Origin: DASPSR01 sp035498715
GTDB lineage: Bacteria; Nitrospirota; UBA9217
Direction of reading: 5' to 3'
Assembly: GCA_035498715.1 (NCBI GenBank)
Contig: DATJZV010000186.1
Coordinates: 6,369 to 70,368 of the forward strand
Length of the DNA: 64,000 bases
In this document: piece after piece, positions 34,907 through 44,605 of the stretch
How positions within the stretch are numbered: position 1 is the stretch's first letter
Layout of the letters: each line of letters begins with the position of its first letter
Notes under the pieces: model-generated
The model's input: only the letters and a program-made list of their open reading frames with translations
Databases searched by the model: none
Told to the model about the DNA's origin: nothing
Position numbers and translations under genes: made by a program

Positions 34907-36412
34907 TCAGACCATAAGCACTTCGTACTGTTCCTGGTGCAGGTTCGGATCGGCCTTGATCACGATCTTCTTCTGAAATTCCTTTTCCAGTTCCTCAACA
35001 CCCTGCCGTTCTTCATCATACATCATGTCGGCAACCACGGAGTTTGCCGTGACGAGCGCCTTCTTTTCGTCAGCACCAGTGAAAGCCCTCCGGATTTCCC
35101 GGAACACCTCATAGCAGACGGTGCGGGACGACTTCACATACCCGCGGCCGTCGCAGTAAGGGCAAGGCTCGCAGAGGGTGCGACCGAGGCTATCGCGGAT
35201 CCGTTTGCGCGTCATCTCGATGAGCCCGATAGGCGAGATGTGCGAGATGGTGGTCTTGGCCTTGTCGCTCGATAGCGCCTCTTGGAGTGCCGAGTAAACT
35301 TTGCGGCGGTTGTCTTCCCGCTCCATATCGATGAAGTCGAGGATGAGGATACCGCCAATGTTTCTGAGGCGGAGCTGGTACGCAATCTCCCGCACAGCTT
35401 CGAGATTGGTCTTCAGGATCGTGTCCTCCAGAGACCGCTTGCCCACGTACCGACCGGTGTTAACGTCGATCGTAGTAAGCGCTTCGGTCTGGTCAATGAT
35501 AATGTAGCCCCCGGACTTGAGCCAGACTTTTCTGCCGAGAGCACGCGAGATCTCGATCTCCACACCGTAATGCTCAAAAATCGGCTCGTCTCCGTCGTAC
35601 GGTTTCATGCGCCTGCTGAGCTGTGGGATATAGGAATCGACGAACTCCTTGACCCGTTGGTATTCGTCGGTCGAATCGATCACCATTTTGTCCACGTCCC
35701 GGGTAAAGACATCGCGGATCACGCGGAAAACGAGGTCGAGCTCATTATGGAGCAGGGCTGGCGCCGATGTCTTCTCTTTCTTGCGCAGGACGTTCTCCCA
35801 TAGCCGGGCGAGGAATTCTATGTCCGCGGTAAACTCTTCCTCGCTCCTGCCCTGGCTGGCAGTCCTGATTATGTAGCCAGTATTCGGCTTGCGGAGCCGG
35901 TCTACGATCTCGCGAAGCCTCTTTCGTTCTTCTCCGTTCTCGATGCGGCGCGACACTCCGATATGGTTGACGCCAGGCATCATGACGAGATAGCGTCCAG
36001 GAATGCTGATGTACGTGGTCACACGCGCGCCCTTGGTGCTGATTGGCTCTTTCGAAACCTGAACCAGTATCTCCTGACCTTCCTGCAAAAGGTCCTCTAT
36101 CTGATTGGAATGAGAGCGCTTCCTCTTGGGTTCAACCTCGAGCTCAAGGCCCTCATCATCCATCATCGGCGCATACTCAGAGGTACTGTCGAACACGTCG
36201 CCTACATAGAGAAAGGCCGACTTCTCCAACCCGATATCCACGAAAGCCGCCTGCATTCCCGGCAGGACCTTCATGACACGGCCTTTATAGACATTGCCGG
36301 CGATGCCGCGGTCCTTCTTCCGGTCGATATAGATTTCCGTGACTAGACCGTTCTCTAGCAGGGCAACACGGGTCTCTTCCCGGCCTGCATTTACGATGAT
36401 CTCAGATGGCAT
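34907..36412 (-). CDS. rng: Ribonuclease G/E family endoribonuclease
   Basis: A 501-residue endoribonuclease for rRNA maturation and mRNA decay. An N-terminal S1 domain (about 36-130, GIAGNVYKGRV then MQAAFVDIGLEKSAFLYVGDV) leads into the catalytic DNase I-like region with the metal-binding aspartates in LTTIDVNTGRYVG and LILDFIDME. CEPCPYCDGRGY carries the zinc-link cysteines for dimer pairing. The long unstructured degradosome scaffold of RNase E is absent, so this is the RNase G form. It is divergent from the diguanylate cyclase gene. The TIGR03960 radical SAM gene, its usual partner in other genomes, lies nearby on the same strand. Confidence 0.93.
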   Translation of the reverse strand: MPSEIIVNAGREETRVALLENGLVTEIYIDRKKDRGIAGNVYKGRVMKVLPGMQAAFVDIGLEKSAFLYVGDVFDSTSEYAPMMDDEGLELEVEPKRKRSHSNQIEDLLQEGQEILVQVSKEPISTKGARVTTYISIPGRYLVMMPGVNHIGVSRRIENGEERKRLREIVDRLRKPNTGYIIRTASQGRSEEEFTADIEFLARLWENVLRKKEKTSAPALLHNELDLVFRVIRDVFTRDVDKMVIDSTDEYQRVKEFVDSYIPQLSRRMKPYDGDEPIFEHYGVEIEISRALGRKVWLKSGGYIIIDQTEALTTIDVNTGRYVGKRSLEDTILKTNLEAVREIAYQLRLRNIGGILILDFIDMEREDNRRKVYSALQEALSSDKAKTTISHISPIGLIEMTRKRIRDSLGRTLCEPCPYCDGRGYVKSSRTVCYEVFREIRRAFTGADEKKALVTANSVVADMMYDEERQGVEELEKEFQKKIVIKADPNLHQEQYEVLMV

Positions 36413-36563
36413 GATATCTCCTCAAACGATTTTATGTCCTAAAACTATTTTATAATAGTACAGAATTTAATACAAGAATTAAAAAACTGCAGGTGCAAAG
36501 AGTGGTTGGATGTTACATCATCATTAATATAAAAAACGGTCTATGAGGATGTGACATTATTCC

Positions 36564-36579
36564 TGGCATTAAATTTGCT
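36564..36579 (+). promoter_or_regulatory. Sigma-54 promoter match before the diguanylate cyclase
   Basis: TGGCATT-AAAT-TTGCT matches the -24/-12 consensus TGGCACG-N4-TTGCW with the invariant GG and GC exactly spaced. Transcription would begin near 36590, just ahead of the AAGGATG ribosome-binding site and the ATG at 36603. No RpoN activator gene is in the window. Confidence 0.65.
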
Positions 36580-36602
36580 TATTACATATAAAGGATGATG
36601 AT

Positions 36603-37703
36603 ATGTTAAGTAAAACCAAAAAAATCATGAAAGAGGCCGTAGCAACGTTGCAAATCGGGTATAGGATCACCCGGGGTATTGACTACAGGACATTGAGCGA
36701 ATATATCCTGAAGATCAACCAGTATAAAGAAATAGATGATATCCTCATTGAAGCTTCTCGATGCTTGAAAGATATTCTAGACTACGAATTGTTCGGTTTT
36801 GTTCTCAAAAATGGTACCTCTTTAGATTTATGGATAGAACCGCGAGCTTACACAACCCTATTTACTGAGTTCTTAAGGAAAGATTTTGATAGCCAAATTA
36901 TTGACTGTAACGTGCGTGGTTTAGACAAAAAAATGGGAGAAAATTGTCATAATTATGACACTATTAATATAAGCAGCATGATAACCTATCAGATCACGGA
37001 AAATAATTTTATTTCGAGACTTTATATCTTGCCTAAAAGAAATATGCGTAAGCGTCACAGCACTATTGTCAACGCGCTGATCGGCTCCATCAGTATTGCG
37101 CTGGAAAACACCTTGAACATGAATCTGCTCAAAACAGCCGCATCGGTTGATCCGCTTACCAATTGCTATAATCGGAGGGCTTTGGACAGCTTAATTACCA
37201 GCGATATCTTCTACTCCAGACGTTATGGCGCCGACCTTTCGGTCATCATGATCGATTTGGATAATTTTAAGAAAATAAATGATGTGCATGGGCACTATGC
37301 GGGCGATGCCGTTTTGAAGGATATTTGTACACTGCTGCCTTCGCTAGTTAGAAAATCTGATTACCTTGCACGATACGGGGGAGAGGAGTTTGTCCTGGTC
37401 CTCCCCGATACGACGCTATATAGCGCTGTCCAACTTGCGGAAAAGCTGAGAAAAAAAATCGAGATGCATGAGACCTGTCTTAATGATAAGAGCATCAGGG
37501 TAACGGCAAGCATGGGTGTGGCGAGCCTTGAAAACAAGCCTGACGGTGGGAGCCTTTTACGGGAAGCCGATGAGCGGCTGTACAAAGCCAAAGCAATAGG
37601 TAAGAACTGTGTCGTTCCGGGTCTGTTGCCCTGTTTCAACGGCAGAGCTTTTATATCGAAAGACCGTGTGCACAAATACGAAAATGCCATCCAGGTGGCA
37701 TAA
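36603..37703 (+). CDS. GGDEF diguanylate cyclase (soluble, with N-terminal sensor-like region)
   Basis: Makes cyclic di-GMP from two GTP. The C-terminal GGDEF domain (about 185-345) has the active-site motif GGEEF near 259-263, preceded by RKSD in the correct position for the RxxD inhibitory site, so product inhibition is likely. The N-terminal 180 residues, LSEYILKINQYKEIDDILIEA onward, look like a GAF-type sensor and have no membrane helix. The 5' half is clearly AT-richer than the GGDEF half, which suggests a mosaic or recently acquired sensor. A sigma-54-type promoter lies just upstream. Confidence 0.9.
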   Translation: MLSKTKKIMKEAVATLQIGYRITRGIDYRTLSEYILKINQYKEIDDILIEASRCLKDILDYELFGFVLKNGTSLDLWIEPRAYTTLFTEFLRKDFDSQIIDCNVRGLDKKMGENCHNYDTINISSMITYQITENNFISRLYILPKRNMRKRHSTIVNALIGSISIALENTLNMNLLKTAASVDPLTNCYNRRALDSLITSDIFYSRRYGADLSVIMIDLDNFKKINDVHGHYAGDAVLKDICTLLPSLVRKSDYLARYGGEEFVLVLPDTTLYSAVQLAEKLRKKIEMHETCLNDKSIRVTASMGVASLENKPDGGSLLREADERLYKAKAIGKNCVVPGLLPCFNGRAFISKDRVHKYENAIQVA

Positions 37704-37752
37704 TGAGGAAGGATTGATGGACGGCGATAAAAACTCTGCGAAATCGCTTCTG

Positions 37753-40254
37753 TTAAACGTCAAGAGGATCCTGCCATGTCCCCCCGCCGCTGTAATACAT
37801 GCCGGTTCGTTTCACCCCGAACAGTACTGAATGATCTGCGTTCACGGCGAACAACTCCTGGATCACGTCCTGCACGCGAGGCCTGAGCTGGTCTTTATCC
37901 AACAGAATGATCGCGAGTTCGGCCATGTTGCCAACCAGTGCTGCGGTAATTGATTCAATCCCCGGACGGATATCCTTCTGTCGGCCATCTTTTGTCACCA
38001 TTACCGAGGTGCGGGACAGGAAATCGCCAACCCTGTGTCCAATATCACCGGCATATGCGGCCGGGACTGTCACCTCATATTTATATCTGACGATGCTCCC
38101 GGAAAGAGACGGAGATTTTTTCGGAATTACGCGTGCCGCAAGGATTCTTATTCCCGGAGGCAGGGTAGTGTTCAGGTTTTTGATGATCTGCAGGAGATCG
38201 ATGAACGGGTCGGTCTCCACGTCCAGATACTCTGCCTCGCTCTCGATGCCTACGGAGAGCGCGGGACCGAAGGCAATTTTTGGGTGGGGATTGAAGCCGC
38301 TGGAGAACGTGATCGGCAATCCCGCCCTTACCGCCGCTCGGTGGAAGAGCGTCATGAGGTCGAGGTGCGACAGGAAGCGGAGCCGGTCGGTTTTTGAATA
38401 TTTGATCCTGACACGCGTGCTGATGTCATGCGGGGCCGATTGCTTCGCCTGTACCTCTGGTAATGTCACCGGGCCGCTCTTTACTTCAATAGCAGAAGCA
38501 GCCGGTTTTCCGAGTGACAGGGTCCCACCGTCCTTGCATCCGATGCCGCATCGCTCGCAGTCTACTCGGCAGTTTCCTGTGATCTCCGCCGTTACTGCAC
38601 GCCGGTATTCCCGCTTGAGGAATTCCGTGGTCACGCCGCTTTTAATGTGATCCCAGGGGAGCTCATCGTCCAGTCCGAATGCGCGGCAGGCGTACGATGC
38701 GGGTTCTAGGCCGCACACCTGGAATGCCTCTTGCCATGTTGTGAACGAAAAACATTCTGTCCAACCATCTAAGCGGCATCCGCGTCGTACGGCTTCATCG
38801 ATGACCTTGCCGATATTCCTGTCCCCCCGCGCAAATGCTCCTTCGAGCAGGCTCATCTCCGGATTATGAGGCTTCATGGAGATCCCTTTTCGTCTCAGCC
38901 CGTTCTCCAAGTAAGCATGCTTTATCCTGATGTCCTCTCGTGTTGCCTGTCCAAACCATTGGAAGGGAGTATGTGGCTTCGGCACGAACGTTGAGACGCT
39001 GATATTGAGCTGAACATGACGTTTGGAGACTTTTTTGCCGAGTGCAAGGATGTTATGAGCAATCCTGATGATGCCGTCCAGGTCCGCGTCCGTTTCCGTA
39101 GGGAGCCCTATCATAAAATAGAGCTTCAAAACGTTCCAGCCGCTTGCAAAGATGGTCTCTGCCGCGTCCATAAGATCGGTGTCGGTCACTGCTTTGTTGA
39201 TAACGCGGCGAAGGCGTTCAGTGCCTGCTTCCGGCGCAAGGGTGAAGCCAGTCTTGCGCACGCCTGCAATTGCCCGGATCATCTCCGGCGTGAGAGTCCC
39301 GATACGGAGCGAAGGGAGCGAAATAGAGATGCGGCTTTCCCGGTATCGGTTGACGAGGTCCTGCATAAGCGGCTGGATGACGGAATAATCGCCGGAGCTC
39401 AACGATGCAAGCGAAAGCTCGTCGTAACCCGTACAGGAAAGTGATTCGTGGAGCAGCGCTTTGACGCGTTCAGCGCTCCGTTCCCGGTAAGGCCGGTAGA
39501 TGATCCCTGCCTGGCAGAAACGGCAACCGCGGATGCAACCGCGCGCGATCTCGATTGTGGCCCGATCGTGCACCGGCTTCATGAGAGGCAGGATTGGCCT
39601 GTTAGGGTATGCTGCGGATTCTAGGTCCCTGACGAATCTTCTCCGAACGGTTCTTTTCCCAAGCGAAGGTACGTAGAACCCTTCGCGCTGTGCAAGCGCC
39701 GTGAGGTATTTTTCTCTGGTCGGATATTCTTGCCGGAGCTCCACAATCTCATGGATTGCTTCTTCTGCTTCGCCGATATAGAAGACATCGATAAAATCTC
39801 CAAGAGGCTCGGGGTTGACGGCACAAGGGCCACCTGCGATGACCACGGGGTGACTGTCCGTGCGGTCTGATGAGAGCAATGGGATCTGGGCGAGTCCCAG
39901 CCCTGCAATGATATTTGTGTACGACAGCTCATACTGGAGCGTAATGCCGATGATGTCGAATTGGGAAAGCGGAAGGTTCGACTCGAGGCTCGTGAGTGGC
40001 CTCCCGGAGTCGCGCAGCCGCTGTTCGTAATCCGTCCACGGAGAGAACACTCGCTCGCATGCCGTGTCGTCCCTGTTGTTTAGGATGTGGTAGAGTATCC
40101 GGAGCCCGAGATGTGACATCCCGACCTCATAAGTATCTGGGAAAAAAAGGCAGACCTTGGTCCGTATCTTCGAGAGATCTTTATGAACGCTGTGGATCTC
40201 GGTGTTGATGTATCGAGCTGGTTTCACGACCAGCGGCAGGAAATCTTCAAGCAT
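37753..40254 (-). CDS. TIGR03960 B12-binding radical SAM protein fused to a TIGR03936/DUF2344 domain
   Basis: An 833-residue fusion. The N-terminal region (about 30-190) resembles a cobalamin-binding fold. The radical SAM core has Cys240, Cys244 and Cys247 (CIRGCRFC). After a linker with a cysteine cluster (CRVDCERCGIGC), the last 220 residues form a DUF2344/TIGR03936 domain (YSKTDRLRFLSHLDLM, SSGFNPHPKIAFGP). These proteins regularly neighbour RNase E/G genes, and a role in RNA or ribosome-related modification has been suggested but not proven. Here rng is on the same strand, separated by the oppositely oriented diguanylate cyclase gene, which looks like an insertion into this pair. Confidence 0.9.
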   Translation of the reverse strand: MLEDFLPLVVKPARYINTEIHSVHKDLSKIRTKVCLFFPDTYEVGMSHLGLRILYHILNNRDDTACERVFSPWTDYEQRLRDSGRPLTSLESNLPLSQFDIIGITLQYELSYTNIIAGLGLAQIPLLSSDRTDSHPVVIAGGPCAVNPEPLGDFIDVFYIGEAEEAIHEIVELRQEYPTREKYLTALAQREGFYVPSLGKRTVRRRFVRDLESAAYPNRPILPLMKPVHDRATIEIARGCIRGCRFCQAGIIYRPYRERSAERVKALLHESLSCTGYDELSLASLSSGDYSVIQPLMQDLVNRYRESRISISLPSLRIGTLTPEMIRAIAGVRKTGFTLAPEAGTERLRRVINKAVTDTDLMDAAETIFASGWNVLKLYFMIGLPTETDADLDGIIRIAHNILALGKKVSKRHVQLNISVSTFVPKPHTPFQWFGQATREDIRIKHAYLENGLRRKGISMKPHNPEMSLLEGAFARGDRNIGKVIDEAVRRGCRLDGWTECFSFTTWQEAFQVCGLEPASYACRAFGLDDELPWDHIKSGVTTEFLKREYRRAVTAEITGNCRVDCERCGIGCKDGGTLSLGKPAASAIEVKSGPVTLPEVQAKQSAPHDISTRVRIKYSKTDRLRFLSHLDLMTLFHRAAVRAGLPITFSSGFNPHPKIAFGPALSVGIESEAEYLDVETDPFIDLLQIIKNLNTTLPPGIRILAARVIPKKSPSLSGSIVRYKYEVTVPAAYAGDIGHRVGDFLSRTSVMVTKDGRQKDIRPGIESITAALVGNMAELAIILLDKDQLRPRVQDVIQELFAVNADHSVLFGVKRTGMYYSGGGTWQDPLDV

Positions 40255-40355
40255 GGAACTCCTTTAAGATTGGGAGAGCAGGGAGCTGAGAGCAAAGGGC
40301 AATCGGAACCGCCAAGCCTTGCGCTATTGCCTCCGCGCTGTGCGCACTAGCGTTA

Positions 40356-41486
40356 TTAATAGAACAACATAAACCGACGTGCTTGAATATTCAAGAGTAA
40401 TCCCAGGGCGATGAAGGTGGTGATGGTGGAGGTTCCCCCGTAGCTCACGAGGGGGAGTGGTACTCCCACGACCGGCACAATGCCAACGGCCATGCCCACG
40501 TTTATGAAAACGTAGAGCGATATCATGGAAACGATGCCGCCGGCCATGAGCACTCCGAGGCGGTCTTTTGCGTTTTTGGCTGTGTCTACGCCGACGAGGA
40601 GAAGGATCAGGTACAGGAGAACTATGAGGCCCGTGCCGATAAAGCCGCGTTCTTCCGCGATCACGGCAAAGATGAAATCTGTGTGGCGCTCAGGCAGAAA
40701 CGCCATTTGGCTCTGAGTACCCTTACGGAATCCCTTGCCAAGGATCTGGCCTGAACCCACTGCGATCTTGGACTGGTTCGCGTGATAACCGCTGCCGAGC
40801 GGGTCCGAACTCGGGTCAACGAACGCCCGTATCCGGTTCTGCTGGTATGGCTTGAGTGAACCCCATATCTTATGCCGCACGGGAGGAACGAGGAAGACCG
40901 CCGAGACAATCGTTGCCCCTATGAGGATCATGATGAAGACTGAACGCATGCGGAGCCCTGCAATCATCACGATAAGGGCAGAGGTTAGGAGCAGCATGAG
41001 TGCAGTGCCGAGGTCGGGCTGCTTAAGCACGAGTACGAGCGGAATCAGGACCATGGCGCCGGGGATGGCAAGGTCCCGGAGGTCATAACCGCCCCGCTTC
41101 GGGTCCTCGGCGAAATATCGGGCGAGGGCAAGCGTGAGTGAAAGCTTAGCGAGCTCCGAGGGCTGGAACGCGAAGGGGCCGATGGCCAGCCAGCGCTGGG
41201 CTCCCATGCCGGTCCTCCCCATCATCATGACCAGGAGCAGGAGCAAAATCGAAGTGGCATACAGAACATAGGCGTACCGCCCCACGGTGTGGTAATCCGG
41301 AATAAGCGCAAGGAACATGATAATGACGCCTATGGAAACCCAGAGAAGCTGCTTGTAATACAGGGACGAAGGGCCATTCGCCGTGTAGGTCGCACTGTAG
41401 ACTGCCGAGAGCCCGATGAGCGCAATAGCGAATATGAGGCCGATCATGCCCCAGGGAAGATTAGCGAACCGTCTTTGGTCCAGCAT
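40356..41486 (-). CDS. rodA: Rod-shape peptidoglycan polymerase RodA
   Basis: A SEDS-family glycosyltransferase that polymerises lipid II for cell elongation, partnered with PBP2. The 376-residue protein has about ten membrane helices; GMGAQRWLAIGPFAFQPSELAK, LKQPDLGTALML and the C-terminal VGVPLPLVSYGGTS are standard SEDS signatures, the acidic Asp of QPDLG being essential in the family. Its start overlaps the end of mrdA by 26 bases, indicating translational coupling. It is the last gene of the mreB-to-rodA operon. Confidence 0.95.
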   Translation of the reverse strand: MLDQRRFANLPWGMIGLIFAIALIGLSAVYSATYTANGPSSLYYKQLLWVSIGVIIMFLALIPDYHTVGRYAYVLYATSILLLLLVMMMGRTGMGAQRWLAIGPFAFQPSELAKLSLTLALARYFAEDPKRGGYDLRDLAIPGAMVLIPLVLVLKQPDLGTALMLLLTSALIVMIAGLRMRSVFIMILIGATIVSAVFLVPPVRHKIWGSLKPYQQNRIRAFVDPSSDPLGSGYHANQSKIAVGSGQILGKGFRKGTQSQMAFLPERHTDFIFAVIAEERGFIGTGLIVLLYLILLLVGVDTAKNAKDRLGVLMAGGIVSMISLYVFINVGMAVGIVPVVGVPLPLVSYGGTSTITTFIALGLLLNIQARRFMLFY

Positions 41487-43272
41487 TTTTCATGTACTCC
41501 TCTATAACCCTTCGCGCTACCGGCGCGGCCGCGCCGCCACCGTGCCCTCCGTGCTCTACGAGCACTGCAACGGCGATCCTCGGATCATCGACCGGAGCAT
41601 ATGCAATGAACCATGCATGATCCTGAGTATTCTCCGAAAGTTTTCTCCCGGGGATCTTTTGGGCGATCACCTGAGCGGTGCCGGTCTTACCTGCCACTAT
41701 CGCTAATGGGTTCTGGGCTCCGTGAGCTGTCCCACCCGGCTCGTTCACCACGCCGGTGAGCGCTTTCCTGACCTCTTCGAGCGCAGTCGGATCAATCACA
41801 ACCCGGTTTTTACGTTCCGGTGAAAATGTTGTTACTGCGCCGGTTTCCCGGTTTCTGGTCATCTTTAGCAGTATAGGTCGATAGAAATTTCCGCCGTTTG
41901 CAATGGCACTGATCATCTGGCAGGCCTGGATAGGGCTGACGAGTACGAAACCCTGTCCGATGGAATTGATGTAAGTATCCCCTGGATACCACGGTTCCTT
42001 CGTTTTTTTCTTCTTCCACTCTGTCGTGGGAATAAGTCCCGCTTTTTCTTCGGGTAGAGGGATACCGGTCAAGCTTCCATACCCGAGATTTTTTGCGTAC
42101 TGGGCTATGCGGTCCCATCCGATACGTTCACCCATGGTATAAAAGTAAACGTCACAGGACTCAACGAGCGCCTGATGAAATGAGACCGCCCCATGGCCTC
42201 CTTTTTTCCAGCACCGGAAAGCGTGTTTGCCGCTTGTGATGTAACCTCTGCAATTGACCTTATCATCAAGCTTGATAATGCCGGACTCGAGGCCGGCCAA
42301 GGACACGATGATCTTGAACGTGGAGCCCGGTGGGTACACGCTCTGGATGGCCCGGTTATAAAGCGGATGGGTCGGATCGTTTGTGAGCCGGGTCCAGTCC
42401 TTGGGCGCGATGCCCCGCGGAAACAGGTTTGGGTCGTAGTTAGGATGGCTCGCCAGCGCGAGGATCTCCCCTGTATTCGGGTCCATTGCGACCACGGCGC
42501 CCGAACGGTCGCCGAGCGCTTCCTCAGCCGCCTTCTGCACATCAAGGTCGATGGTCAGATAAATGTCCGTGCCGGGCTTGGGCTCTTCAATACCGAGGTC
42601 TTTTACCTTTCTGCCTGCGGCGTTCACCTGGATCATCCTCCTGCCAGCGCTACCGCGGAGATATTTGTCGTAAACCTTTTCCAGACCGCCCTGGCCAGTG
42701 AGGAGCCCGATGTCAGACTGTTCCTGTTTTCGTTGTGCCTGCGACACTTTTCCAATATAGCCGAGCTGGTGCGAGGCGAGTCCCGCATAGGGGTAATGCC
42801 TGCGGTGTTCCGGTTCGATGATTGCGCCGGGCAGGTCATCCTGATGGGCTTCCACGACGGCCACTTCGTCCCAGGGGGCCTCTTCCCGTATTTTCACGGG
42901 ATCGTATTTGGTCCTTACGGGATCCGCATCATCGAGCGCCTCGCGGATGATTTCTGGACGAAGATTAACGATGGTCGCCAGCTTGTTGATCGTGGCGTCG
43001 AGATCCTGTACATCTTCCGGAACGAGCGAAATGTCGAAGGCGAGCTCATTTTCAACGATTGGTCTGCCCCTACGGTCATAAATAATGCCCCGCGGCGGCC
43101 TGATCTTCACTGGCCTGATCCGATTGCTCTCCGCCTGGTCATAGTAGTATTCGCCTTTTATTGCCTGGAGGTACCACAGACGGATAAAGAGGATAAGGGT
43201 GAAAAGGATAATGAACGCAGCCAGAAACGGGAGCCTTCTCTGGATATCGACGGGACTGTCCTGCTGGTACAT
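41461..43272 (-). CDS. mrdA: Penicillin-binding protein 2
   Basis: Transpeptidase of the elongation machinery. The 603-residue protein has an N-terminal membrane anchor (about 14-37), a dimerisation/pedestal region and a transpeptidase domain with STFK near 315 (nucleophilic serine), the SxN-position motif SCD and KTGT near 525. HRRHYPYAGLASHQLGYIG is typical of PBP2. It directly abuts mreD and overlaps rodA, its functional partner. An antisense open frame of 430 codons is a shadow of this gene. Confidence 0.96.
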   Translation of the reverse strand: MYQQDSPVDIQRRLPFLAAFIILFTLILFIRLWYLQAIKGEYYYDQAESNRIRPVKIRPPRGIIYDRRGRPIVENELAFDISLVPEDVQDLDATINKLATIVNLRPEIIREALDDADPVRTKYDPVKIREEAPWDEVAVVEAHQDDLPGAIIEPEHRRHYPYAGLASHQLGYIGKVSQAQRKQEQSDIGLLTGQGGLEKVYDKYLRGSAGRRMIQVNAAGRKVKDLGIEEPKPGTDIYLTIDLDVQKAAEEALGDRSGAVVAMDPNTGEILALASHPNYDPNLFPRGIAPKDWTRLTNDPTHPLYNRAIQSVYPPGSTFKIIVSLAGLESGIIKLDDKVNCRGYITSGKHAFRCWKKGGHGAVSFHQALVESCDVYFYTMGERIGWDRIAQYAKNLGYGSLTGIPLPEEKAGLIPTTEWKKKKTKEPWYPGDTYINSIGQGFVLVSPIQACQMISAIANGGNFYRPILLKMTRNRETGAVTTFSPERKNRVVIDPTALEEVRKALTGVVNEPGGTAHGAQNPLAIVAGKTGTAQVIAQKIPGRKLSENTQDHAWFIAYAPVDDPRIAVAVLVEHGGHGGGAAAPVARRVIEEYMKNAGPKTVR

Positions 43273-43785
43273 CTACAGCTCCTTCTGAAGGGCGTGCCGC
43301 CTCAGCGTGTTCAGAACGTTCCTGCTGCCGATGAACCGCAGCAGGAGGATGCCGAGTACCCCTGTATAGAGCGCTTGAGGGAGTATGCTGGTAAAGAACA
43401 TGCTGAAGATCGGAACCGATCCGTAAATCACTTGCATGAACAGCGCGATGAAAAGCCCTTCCGCCAGGGAGAAAGCCGCCAGTAAGATAAGATTTGATGG
43501 ACTCGATATGTCGAGCACCCTCCTGCCGAAAATGCCTGCACACAGGCCTACCAGTCCCCGCGTGAAGCCGTTCAGGCCGATGAAACTCGCCGATCCGATA
43601 TCCTGGATCAGGCCAATGCCGATGCCTGCGAGCGCAGCCTCTCCTGGGCCGGTAAGCAGCCCGATGATATAAATCACGGCCAGGGCGAGGTCAGGCTTGA
43701 TCCCAGCCAAAGAAAGGCGGCTGAACAGGCTCGCCTGAACAGGGATGATAAGCAGGACGATGAGGAAATAAATGCGGGGCTTCAT
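43273..43785 (-). CDS. mreD: Rod-shape-determining membrane protein MreD
   Basis: A 170-residue protein with about five or six membrane helices, matching MreD in size, hydropathy and position. It helps couple MreB/MreC to the cell-wall synthesis complex. GEAALAGIGIGLIQDI is a typical conserved stretch. Its start overlaps the mreC stop (ATGA) and its stop abuts mrdA, so the genes are tightly coupled. Confidence 0.9.
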   Translation of the reverse strand: MKPRIYFLIVLLIIPVQASLFSRLSLAGIKPDLALAVIYIIGLLTGPGEAALAGIGIGLIQDIGSASFIGLNGFTRGLVGLCAGIFGRRVLDISSPSNLILLAAFSLAEGLFIALFMQVIYGSVPIFSMFFTSILPQALYTGVLGILLLRFIGSRNVLNTLRRHALQKEL

Positions 43786-44588
43786 TTCCGGAGCACCAGT
43801 GCTTCTTCCAAGCGCGATAATCTGACGGCAGGTTCCGCCACAACGGTCTGAAACGCGCTAGCCTCGTGTCTGGTGACCTTGGTCACCGTGGCGACGGGGA
43901 GTCCCTTTGGGTAGATGCCATCGAGTCCCGAGGTAACGAGGAGGTCGCCTTCCTGGATATCGGCATAGTAAGAAACATACTTCAGAGCGCAGGTGATGAT
44001 CTTGCCCTCGAGCAGTCCTTCTTCCCTGTTCCTCTGAACCCTGACGGCGAGCGTGCTCCCAGGATCCGTTATGAGTATCACCTTTGCCGTACCCGAGAGC
44101 GCTGCCTGGACCCTCCCGACGATACCTGTCGGAGCGATCACTGCCATGTCCTTTTGGATGCCGTCGTCTGTCCCTTTGTTGATCGTTACCGTGCGCGAAG
44201 AGGGTGACGATTCCTTGGCGATCACCTGTGCCATAACCGATGCGGGGGGATGTAGCTTCCTGAAGCCCAACAGCTCGCGCAAGCGTTCGTTCTCGATGAT
44301 GAGTTCGTTCGTGATGGAATTCTCGAGTTTCAGCTGTCCCGTCTCTTCTTTCAAACGTTCATTCTCTCGCTCCGTGTGAATGAGAAAAATATATCCGTTG
44401 GCAGCGGATTCCGCGAAGCGAAAAGGACTAGTTATAACGCGTTCAAAAAAACCGGATACTGCGAGGACCGGCTTCTCCATGAATGTCAACCGTCCAGCCT
44501 TCACCTGGAACGTGATGAGCCAGAACAGGATCATAAAGAGGATGAACAGGATAAGGAATTTTTTATGCTTTGTGATAAACTCAGGCAT
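43782..44588 (-). CDS. mreC: Rod-shape-determining protein MreC
   Basis: A 268-residue bitopic protein that links the cytoplasmic MreB filament to PBP2 in the periplasm. One membrane helix (about 10-29) is followed by a coiled coil (about 65-100) and the beta-barrel domain, where VIAKESSPSSRTVTINKGTDDGI and DPGSTLAVRVQRNREEGLLEG are family signatures. It starts 17 bp after mreB. Confidence 0.94.
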   Translation of the reverse strand: MPEFITKHKKFLILFILFMILFWLITFQVKAGRLTFMEKPVLAVSGFFERVITSPFRFAESAANGYIFLIHTERENERLKEETGQLKLENSITNELIIENERLRELLGFRKLHPPASVMAQVIAKESSPSSRTVTINKGTDDGIQKDMAVIAPTGIVGRVQAALSGTAKVILITDPGSTLAVRVQRNREEGLLEGKIITCALKYVSYYADIQEGDLLVTSGLDGIYPKGLPVATVTKVTRHEASAFQTVVAEPAVRLSRLEEALVLRK

Positions 44589-44605
44589 TCGGACAGACGC
44601 TTGTT

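Noticed and set aside
42193..43485. 430-codon plus-strand open frame
   Set aside because: Antisense shadow of mrdA and mreD; no start signal or recognisable domain.
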